DNA from: Propionibacteriaceae bacterium
GTDB lineage: Bacteria > Actinomycetota > Actinomycetes > Propionibacteriales > Propionibacteriaceae
NCBI GenBank assembly: GCA_009781325.1
Contig: WQYJ01000103.1
Location: 1-7,013 of the forward strand
DNA length: 7,013 nucleotides
Direction of reading: 5' to 3'
Part shown: positions 1 to 4,760 of the stretch, one piece after another
How positions within the stretch are numbered: position 1 is the first letter of the stretch
Layout of the letters: each line of letters starts with the position of its first letter
Notes under the pieces: model-generated
Seen by the model: only the letters and a program-made list of their open reading frames with translations
What the model was told of the DNA's origin: nothing
Database searches by the model: none
Translations under genes and position numbers: made by a program

Positions 1-1
1 G

Positions 2-1027
2 CCGAATCCGTGGGCTGCGCAGCCGCCGTACGCCATGCCTGCGGCACCCAAGAAGAAAACGAAGATCCTCCCAGTGATGATTATCGTGGGTGTCTTCTTG
101 GTCGCCATTCCCGTGGTTGCTGCTCTATTCTCCGGTGATCCGCAAGATACTTCAACCGCACCACCAACAACGATGCCCACAGACCCCACACCTAGTCCCA
201 CCGATCCCCCGCCAACACAGCCGCCCACACAGGAGCCAACGCCGACCGGCGGGCACTACACCCCTGGTCCGCCAGACCTCAACCCTGAGCAACCGCCGAT
301 GGCCAATAGCTACGAGGACATCCACAATGCACTTGAACGGAACCCTTTGTATGGGACGACTATGGGTATCACTGATTGCTCTTTCCCTAACTTTGATGCT
401 GCCAATGCAACCAACGCCGAGCTTGAAGAGCACCTGAACACGCTCATGGGATGCTTCGTGGCTGCATGGTCACCTCCGCTGGGTGAAGCCGGGTTTACCA
501 CTCACCGCCCATCTGTCATCGTGTACTCTCCTCCGGTCATGACTGGGTGCGGCGAGATTGGCATGGGCGCCTTCTTCTGTGCGGCGGATCAGCAAATATA
601 CGTGTCCGATGATCTGATCATCCTCTTTCCCTCATCAATGCAGCACATGAGGTATTTTGCGGAAGAAGTTGTAGCTCACGAGTTCGGACACCTCGTACAA
701 AACCGGTCCATGGTTCTGTGGGGAATAGCAACCTTGATGTGGGAAGCGAAGACTGAGGCTGAGGCATGGGAGTGGAGCCGACGCCTAGAGTTTCAAGCTG
801 ACTGCTACGCAGGACTGTTCTTGAACTCCATTGCTGTCTCCTCACAGATGACAGAACAAGACAGACGGAATCTGAATGAGATGTGGTCAATCCTAGGATC
901 GGATGAGCCATACACCGATGATCATGGAACATCTGTCAACCGTGTGTATTGGACAAATCAGGGTTTCAACTCAACCGACATCGGCCTATGCAACACTTAT
1001 GTCGTTCCGTCTGACCGGGTTGGTTAG
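2..1027 (+). CDS. Neutral zinc metallopeptidase, membrane-anchored (YpfJ-like, 5' partial)
   Basis: Predicted zinc-dependent peptidase of the YpfJ-type neutral zinc metallopeptidase family (Zn_peptidase); its substrate is unknown. Numbering from the first visible codon, 341 residues are seen. A Pro-rich start and a Lys-rich stretch precede one membrane helix (about 21-43), then a Pro/Thr-rich linker (about 45-100) and the catalytic domain. That domain holds HEFGH at 226-230 and the downstream EFQADC at 263-268, whose Glu is a probable third zinc ligand. Family-typical CG...GAFFC..DQ (183-197) and a C-terminal HGTS...CNTY region are also present. The orientation implied is cytoplasmic N-terminus and external catalytic domain, with six cysteines that could form disulfides. 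An ATG lies at 35, but the frame stays open to the window edge, encodes plausible Pro-rich sequence (PNPWAAQPPYA) and shows no Shine-Dalgarno there, so the true start is probably upstream. The stop overlaps the ispF stop, tail to tail. Family assignment is firm; function beyond peptidase is not. Confidence 0.9.
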   Translation, partial: PNPWAAQPPYAMPAAPKKKTKILPVMIIVGVFLVAIPVVAALFSGDPQDTSTAPPTTMPTDPTPSPTDPPPTQPPTQEPTPTGGHYTPGPPDLNPEQPPMANSYEDIHNALERNPLYGTTMGITDCSFPNFDAANATNAELEEHLNTLMGCFVAAWSPPLGEAGFTTHRPSVIVYSPPVMTGCGEIGMGAFFCAADQQIYVSDDLIILFPSSMQHMRYFAEEVVAHEFGHLVQNRSMVLWGIATLMWEAKTEAEAWEWSRRLEFQADCYAGLFLNSIAVSSQMTEQDRRNLNEMWSILGSDEPYTDDHGTSVNRVYWTNQGFNSTDIGLCNTYVVPSDRVG

Positions 1028-1497
1028 TCGGAAAAAACTAACGCGGATGCCACAGCCATGATGCCTTCGCCGCGCCCTGTGAATCCAAGGCCGTCGGTCG
1101 AGGTGGCTGCTACGGAGACCGGTGCACCCACAACCTGTGTGAGGGCTTCTTCTGCTTCACGGCGCCGTGGTGCAAGTTTCGGGGAGTTACCGAGGACCTG
1201 GACAGCGACATTACCGATTTCGAATCCAGCATCATGGACGAGTTCAACCACATGACCGACCAGGGCAACACCTGAGGCTCCCGACCAGGTCGGGTCATCC
1301 GTACCGAAGATTTCGCCCAAGTCGCCAAGGCTGGAAGCTGACAGCAGGGCGTCGCAGATCGCATGGCATGCCACGTCACCATCGGAATGTCCTGCAGGAC
1401 CGTACTTCTCATCAGCAAAGAACAACCCGGCTAGATACATCTCACGAGATTCGACAAGCTGGTGAGCATCAACGCCGACACCGGTACGAATTCTCAT
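1024..1497 (-). CDS. ispF: 2-C-methyl-D-erythritol 2,4-cyclodiphosphate synthase
   Basis: Fifth step of the MEP isoprenoid pathway. It cyclises CDP-methylerythritol 2-phosphate to methylerythritol 2,4-cyclodiphosphate with release of CMP; the known family is a cytosolic homotrimer with a metal in each active site. The 157-residue length is normal. Visible motifs are DAH (D10, H12 as metal ligands), GHSDGDVACHA (37-46, with H45 as the third ligand), LGDLGEIFGTDDP (57-69) and the C-terminal LGFTGRGEGI (137-146). A Glu found before that last motif in the E. coli enzyme is Asp135 here, a conservative change. The ATG overlaps the ispD TGA as ATGA, which points to translational coupling. No terminator is visible after the stop, whose TAA overlaps the TAG of the convergent peptidase. 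The identification is secure. Confidence 0.98.
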   Translation of the reverse strand: MRIRTGVGVDAHQLVESREMYLAGLFFADEKYGPAGHSDGDVACHAICDALLSASSLGDLGEIFGTDDPTWSGASGVALVGHVVELVHDAGFEIGNVAVQVLGNSPKLAPRRREAEEALTQVVGAPVSVAATSTDGLGFTGRGEGIMAVASALVFSD

Positions 1498-2177
1498 GCC
1501 TCACCCCGGGCAATCACCTCAGCCAAGACTAGATCCATAGGCTCCGTGATCTTGAAAGCTAGGGAGTCCCCCGGCACTGTCATCACAGGTACGTCGATAG
1601 CCTCGCACATGGTCGCATCATCGGTGTACTCCTTGTCACCGGCATGGGCATGCGCCTGACGAAGAATCTGAGCATCAAAACCCTGCGGGGTCTGAACCCT
1701 CAGGAAGGTCGAACGATCCACCGCAACAGTCCAGCTTCGCCGAATACGCCGCAGTGAATCAACCTGAGGTATGACGGGAATCACTGCCGGTGCTCCCTCG
1801 CGTACTGCTTCGATGACCCGATCAACGATGAAGGGAGGTACGAGCGGGCGCGCCGCATCGTGAACCAGCACGATCTCAGCGGAACCAATGTGGGCAAGGC
1901 CCAAGCGAACAGAATCCTGGCGAAGCAGCCCACCGGCGATCACTCGTACGCGATCGACATAGTGGGTGAAGAATTGTCCGAATCTTTCGGTCCAAGCCTC
2001 AGGGGCTACCACGATGACCTTATTGGCACCTCCCGAGAGCATTGCTTGGGTAGCACGGGTCACCATGGGAATTCCAGCAATTTCGATGGCAGCTTTCGGG
2101 CTTTCGTGGCCTAAGCGCACCCCCGAGCCTGCCGCCACCACAATAGCGGCGACTTCCTGATTACCATGGGATGTCAC
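1494..2177 (-). CDS. ispD: 2-C-methyl-D-erythritol 4-phosphate cytidylyltransferase
   Basis: Third step of the MEP pathway: it joins CTP and methylerythritol 4-phosphate to give CDP-methylerythritol and pyrophosphate, in the cytosol. The 227 residues match the family. The nucleotide-binding start AAIVVAAGSGVRLG (10-23) contains R21, and SPKA contains K28; these correspond to the family's catalytic Arg and Lys. Further family signatures are GGLLRQDSVRLGL (82-94), VHDAARP (105-111), QTPQGF (162-167), TDDATMCE (185-192) and the C-terminal KITEPMDLVLAE (209-220). The start codon is GTG at 2177, overlapping the carD TGA as GTGA. No strong ribosome binding site precedes it, so translation probably depends on coupling to carD. 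Its stop overlaps the ispF start. The next pathway enzyme, IspE, is not in this window. Confidence 0.98.
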   Translation of the reverse strand: MTSHGNQEVAAIVVAAGSGVRLGHESPKAAIEIAGIPMVTRATQAMLSGGANKVIVVAPEAWTERFGQFFTHYVDRVRVIAGGLLRQDSVRLGLAHIGSAEIVLVHDAARPLVPPFIVDRVIEAVREGAPAVIPVIPQVDSLRRIRRSWTVAVDRSTFLRVQTPQGFDAQILRQAHAHAGDKEYTDDATMCEAIDVPVMTVPGDSLAFKITEPMDLVLAEVIARGEA

Positions 2178-2668
2178 TTTTCGACGGAGGCCAAGACTTC
2201 GTCGAGAAGCTCCTCCGCCCGCGCCTCATCAACACGCTCGGCTAAAGCCAATTCAGATACGAGATTCTGGCGTGCTTTTGCCAGCATTCTCTTTTCACCT
2301 GCAGATAGTCCGCGGTCGCGCTCACGACGCCACAGGTCTCGTACCACCTCAGCCACTTTGACGACATTGCCTGAGTGGATTTTTTCGAGGTTAGCTTTGA
2401 AACGCCGTGACCAGTTCGTCGGCTCTTCGACATCGGATGCTTTGAGGACATTGAAGACACGTTCGAGGTCTTCACCACAGACAACATCACGGACGCCGAC
2501 AAGATCAAGATTGCATGCAGGGACACGGACGACGAGATCAGACTGCCCGACGATCCTTAAGACGAGGTAGAGTCTATCCTCACCTTTGATGGTCCGGGTT
2601 TCGATGTCTTCGATGACAGCAGCCCCATGATTGGGATACACAACCGTCTCACCAATAGTGAATGCCAT
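2174..2668 (-). CDS. carD: CarD family RNA polymerase-binding transcription regulator
   Basis: Essential RNA polymerase accessory factor in mycobacteria, where it binds the beta subunit and stabilises open promoter complexes; a global effect on rRNA and other promoters is likely here by homology. The 164-residue protein begins MAFTIGETVVYPNHGAAVIE, the start of the Tudor-like RNAP-interacting domain (about 1-60). The helical DNA-binding part follows with EEPTNWSRRFKANLEK (81-96); W86 corresponds to the Trp that enters the minor groove in M. tuberculosis CarD. DLWRRERDRGLSAGEKRMLA (111-130) is nearly invariant in actinobacteria. I chose ATG 2668 over an in-frame GTG at 2707. It gives the usual family length and N-terminus and is preceded by AGGAAGGA, whereas the GTG lies upstream of the likely -10 element. 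The order carD-ispD-ispF is the conserved actinobacterial arrangement, with 4-bp overlaps. Confidence 0.97.
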   Translation of the reverse strand: MAFTIGETVVYPNHGAAVIEDIETRTIKGEDRLYLVLRIVGQSDLVVRVPACNLDLVGVRDVVCGEDLERVFNVLKASDVEEPTNWSRRFKANLEKIHSGNVVKVAEVVRDLWRRERDRGLSAGEKRMLAKARQNLVSELALAERVDEARAEELLDEVLASVEK

Positions 2669-2679
2669 AAGCCCAGTTA

Positions 2680-2687
2680 TCCTTCCT
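2680..2687 (-). promoter_or_regulatory. carD ribosome binding site
   Basis: On the minus strand AGGAAGGA precedes ATG 2668 with an 11-nt spacer. This is slightly long but is the best Shine-Dalgarno match in the leader, and it settles the carD start. Confidence 0.6.
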
Positions 2688-2697
2688 GCCAGCACTA

Positions 2698-2703
2698 ATT
2701 CTA
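2698..2703 (-). promoter_or_regulatory. Probable -10 element of the carD-ispD-ispF promoter
   Basis: TAGAAT on the minus strand matches five of six bases of the TATAAT consensus. It would start transcription near 2691 and give a leader of about 23 nt that contains the ribosome binding site. No good -35 hexamer is seen at 16-18 bp upstream, which is common in actinobacteria. As no promoter is evident inside the overlapping genes, it probably serves all three. Confidence 0.45.
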
Positions 2704-2808
2704 CCACGGACCCAAAGCCTGAGCGACCAGATTGGTTTCACGACGATATCGAGGTGGTCCCAGTATCCTCCCCCATCCCCATCCTCTGCGCTGCGGTGGG
2801 TTTTGCCC

Positions 2809-2925
2809 CGGTCATCCTGCCGCCAGGCAGGACCCCCGGCAGCCGACGTATGGACTATAGCGAGACAGCGCAACCCAAGACCCTACGTCGGCTGCCGGGG
2901 GTCCTGCCTGGCGGCAGGATGACCG
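2809..2925. repeat. Perfect 42-bp inverted repeat with 33-nt spacer
   Basis: Positions 2809-2850 are an exact reverse complement of 2884-2925, and 2851-2883 form the spacer. Each arm contains its own smaller palindrome, CCTGCC-GCCA-GGCAGG (2816-2831 in the left arm). As RNA or single-stranded DNA this would fold into one long hairpin or two small ones. No T-run follows either side, so it is not a standard intrinsic terminator. No target-site duplication is evident directly outside the arms and no transposase is encoded. The form resembles a MITE or a paired REP-type element; this is inference, and the copy number is unknown. Confidence 0.9.
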
Positions 2926-2934
2926 CAAGTGACG

Positions 2935-2951
2935 AGGGGGCAAGGCCCCTT
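2935..2951 (-). terminator. Possible weak gpm terminator hairpin
   Basis: AGGGGGC (2935-2941) and GCCCCTT (2945-2951) can pair around a 3-nt AAG loop, with one G-U pair, 22 bp past the gpm stop. There is no U-rich tail, so termination strength is doubtful. The large inverted repeat directly beyond may contribute. Confidence 0.3.
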
Positions 2952-2972
2952 GGCACACCTTACTGTCACGCC

Positions 2973-3722
2973 TTACTTTTTGCCTTGGTTTTTGACAGCT
3001 TCTATGGAGGCGGCTGCTGCTTCGGGGTCTAGGTAGCGTCCGCCTGGGATGATCGGCTTGAAGGATTCGTCCAGTTCATAGTGCAGCGGGATCCCGGTGG
3101 GGATGTTTAACCCTGCGATGTCTTCGTCGGAGATTCCGTCTAGGTGCTTGACTAGAGCTCTCAGGGAATTCCCGTGCGCTGCCACTAAAACAACCTTGTT
3201 GTCGAGCAGGTCGGGGATGATTGCGTCATACCAGTACGGCAAGGCCCTGATCAGAACATCCTTCAGACACTCAGTACGAGGGCGTGCTTCGGCCGGGAGT
3301 ACGGAGTACCTGGAATCGTTGAACTGGGAGAACTCGGAGTTATCATCGAGGACCGGCGGCGGAGTGTCATAGGAACGCCTCCAGACCATGAACAAATCCT
3401 CCCCGTATTCATCACGGATCTGGGTCTTGTTCTTACCCTGCAGTGCACCGTAGTGGCGCTCGTTCAGCCTCCAGGAGCGCCGTACTGGAATCCAGTGGCG
3501 GTCGCACCCATCGAGGGCAAGGTTAGCGGTATGGATGGCTCTGCGCAGGACTGAGGTATGGAGCACATCAGGGAGCAAACCCTCACCCATGAGGAGTTCA
3601 GCCCCTCTGCGGGCTTCGGCGATACCCTTCTCATTGATATCCACGTCAACCCACCCTGTAAACAGGTTCAGGGCATTCCATTCGGACTCGCCGTGGCGAA
3701 GAAGAATCAGTGTGTACGTCAT
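2973..3722 (-). CDS. gpmA: 2,3-bisphosphoglycerate-dependent phosphoglycerate mutase
   Basis: Interconverts 3-phosphoglycerate and 2-phosphoglycerate in glycolysis and gluconeogenesis through a phosphohistidine enzyme primed by 2,3-bisphosphoglycerate; cytosolic. The 249 residues are the usual length. RHGESEWN (9-16) holds the phosphorylated H10. R61 lies in TSVLRRAIHT, LNERHYGALQG (86-96) supplies the likely acid E88, and AAHGNSLRAL (181-190) supplies the second catalytic H183. PTGIPLHYELD near the C-terminus is also typical. These distinguish it from the cofactor-independent type and from smaller broad phosphatases of the same superfamily. ATG 3722 is the natural family start. There is no clear Shine-Dalgarno before it, but a -10-like TAGAGT sits at the spacing expected of a leaderless transcript. 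It is divergent from the neighbouring oxidoreductase and separated by 304 bp from carD downstream. Confidence 0.98.
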   Translation of the reverse strand: MTYTLILLRHGESEWNALNLFTGWVDVDINEKGIAEARRGAELLMGEGLLPDVLHTSVLRRAIHTANLALDGCDRHWIPVRRSWRLNERHYGALQGKNKTQIRDEYGEDLFMVWRRSYDTPPPVLDDNSEFSQFNDSRYSVLPAEARPRTECLKDVLIRALPYWYDAIIPDLLDNKVVLVAAHGNSLRALVKHLDGISDEDIAGLNIPTGIPLHYELDESFKPIIPGGRYLDPEAAAASIEAVKNQGKK

Positions 3723-3728
3723 GGGATT

Positions 3729-3734
3729 ACTCTA
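3729..3734 (-). promoter_or_regulatory. Candidate -10 element for leaderless gpm transcription
   Basis: TAGAGT on the minus strand matches four of six consensus bases and lies 6 nt upstream of ATG 3722, so transcription would begin at or next to the start codon. This fits the absence of a Shine-Dalgarno. No convincing -35 hexamer is seen. Inference only. Confidence 0.35.
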
Positions 3735-3785
3735 TCGTGTGGCTCCATTTCCGACTAGCCTGCGAAAGCTATCTTGATCAGGACT

Positions 3786-3789
3786 AGGA
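3786..3789 (+). promoter_or_regulatory. Ribosome binding site of the SDR gene
   Basis: AGGA lies 7 nt before ATG 3797, a good spacing, and supports this start. A second AGGA at 3780-3783 is further away. TATCTT at 3770-3775 is a weak -10 candidate for the same gene. Confidence 0.5.
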
Positions 3790-3796
3790 TTAGGCT

Positions 3797-4681
3797 ATGC
3801 AGAATTCAATTGCCCTTGTCACAGGCGGATCTTCAGGAATAGGTTCCCATGCATGCCGCGCATTGCATGACCGCGGAGTCACCGTGTATGCCGCCGCGAG
3901 ACGCCCCATGGAAGATCTGGAGTCATACGGGATTAACACACTCACCATGGATGTCACCGATGACGAGTCCATGAGAGCCGGTGTTGCGGCCGTTGAGGAA
4001 CGTGAAGGGCGCATCGATATCCTTGTCAACAATGCCGGCTATGGATTCTACGGAGCCATCGAAGACGTACCCATGAGTGAAGCTCGCCGCCAGTTTGAGG
4101 TGAATGTTTTCGGGGCCATGAGGCTGGCTCAGCTCGTACTTCCGGGGATGTCAGAGCGCAGCCGCGGCCGCATCGTTAATGTCTCCTCGATCGGCGGGTT
4201 TTTCTCCATGGCACTTGGCGGGTGGTACCACGCGACAAAGTACGCCATGGAGGCCCTCTCTGATGCTCTGCGCCAAGAAGCCAGCCTCTGCGGAGTTGAT
4301 GTGGTTCTGGTCGAACCCGGTCTGACAGCAACCAGTTGGGAAGCCATTGCTGCGAAGAATCTGCGAGCCACCTCTGGCCTAGGGAAGTATTCGCTGATTG
4401 CCAATAACTTCGCAACCGCACTCGAGGTCTTCGGTCAAGGATTCGCCACCCAACCCAGTGTCATTGGTGAGCTTATCGCCCGGGCAGCCCTTGTGCCGCG
4501 TCCTCGTACGCGCTACCGCAAGGGAATGGGGGCTCTGCCACTGACTACCATGGCTCGTGTGGTACCTGATCGGCTCATGGACTGCGCAATCATGTTCTTC
4601 CTCACCCATGCAGATGCGCTCATCGATGCCATCCACACCTCGGAAGCTGCACACGGCGCTGCGCGGTACACCCGAGAATGA
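3797..4681 (+). CDS. Short-chain dehydrogenase/reductase (classical SDR), substrate unknown
   Basis: NAD(P)-dependent oxidoreductase with a Rossmann fold, predicted soluble and cytosolic. The 294 residues hold the classical SDR signatures: TGGSSGIG (9-16) for cofactor binding, DV (52-53), NNAG (78-81), catalytic N103, S131 in NVSSIGG, and the YHATK pair Y144/K148. EPGLTATSW (173-181) follows where the PG motif is expected. Arg35 and Arg36 after the second beta strand favour NADP(H) over NAD(H). The C-terminal 95 or so residues are longer than in minimal 250-residue SDRs and would shape the substrate pocket. I cannot name the substrate. Neighbours give no help: it is transcribed alone, divergent from gpm and convergent with the surface protein, with a strong hairpin 4 bp past its stop. 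The start is supported by the N-terminal fold beginning at residue 5 and an AGGA site. Confidence 0.93.
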   Translation: MQNSIALVTGGSSGIGSHACRALHDRGVTVYAAARRPMEDLESYGINTLTMDVTDDESMRAGVAAVEEREGRIDILVNNAGYGFYGAIEDVPMSEARRQFEVNVFGAMRLAQLVLPGMSERSRGRIVNVSSIGGFFSMALGGWYHATKYAMEALSDALRQEASLCGVDVVLVEPGLTATSWEAIAAKNLRATSGLGKYSLIANNFATALEVFGQGFATQPSVIGELIARAALVPRPRTRYRKGMGALPLTTMARVVPDRLMDCAIMFFLTHADALIDAIHTSEAAHGAARYTRE

Positions 4682-4685
4682 ATCA

Positions 4686-4736
4686 GCGGATACCACAGGA
4701 CAGGGGGGATGTGAAGTCCCGTCCTGTGGTATCCGC
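4686..4736. terminator. Bidirectional terminator hairpin between convergent genes
   Basis: GCGGATACCACAGGAC (4686-4701) and its exact reverse complement (4721-4736) form a 16-bp perfect stem around 19 nt, which can pair further by GGG/CCC after a one-base bulge. It fills most of the 79-bp gap between the SDR stop and the surface-protein stop, so it would act on both transcripts. There is no T-tract on either side, as in many actinobacterial terminators. Confidence 0.7.
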
Positions 4737-4760
4737 AATCGAGGGAATGTTCTGGGGAGC

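Larger units (their letters stand above)
2669..2972. other. Intergenic region between gpm end and carD start
   Basis: This 304-bp stretch has no convincing gene; short open frames across it have no recognisable protein and no start signal. From the carD side it contains the ribosome binding site and -10 element, then a G-rich minus-strand tract at about 2766-2784 (GGATGGGGATGGGGGAGG). Next come the 42-bp inverted repeat (2809-2925) and a small GC hairpin close to the gpm stop. It is long compared with the other spacers in the window (74 and 79 bp, or overlapping genes), probably because a repeat element sits in it. Confidence 0.8.

Noticed and set aside
13..24. 12-bp palindrome GGCTGCGCAGCC at the left edge
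   Set aside because: It lies inside the extended peptidase coding frame and is short enough to arise by chance in GC-rich DNA.
35..37. ATG at 35 as the peptidase start
   Set aside because: The frame is open to the window edge with plausible Pro-rich coding and no Shine-Dalgarno before the ATG; a start upstream of the window is more likely.
1023..1042. GTTAGT/ACTAAC stem as a terminator for the peptidase or ispF
   Set aside because: Only 6 bp, AT-rich, and the A/T-run is in the loop instead of after the stem.
1167..1532. Open frame on the + strand across ispF
   Set aside because: It is antisense to a well-supported gene, has no recognisable protein and ends beyond the ispF start; a shadow frame.
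2669..2707. Longer carD from an in-frame GTG at 2707
   Set aside because: It adds 13 residues not found in the family, spans the likely ribosome binding site and lies upstream of the proposed -10 element.
2809..2925. The inverted repeat as an ordinary intrinsic terminator or an integron attC site
   Set aside because: There is no T-run after either arm; the arms are perfectly paired without the extrahelical bases of attC, and no integrase or cassette genes are near.
2631..3032. Open frame on the + strand across the carD-gpm gap
   Set aside because: It runs through the inverted repeat and into both neighbouring genes and has no recognisable domain or ribosome binding site.
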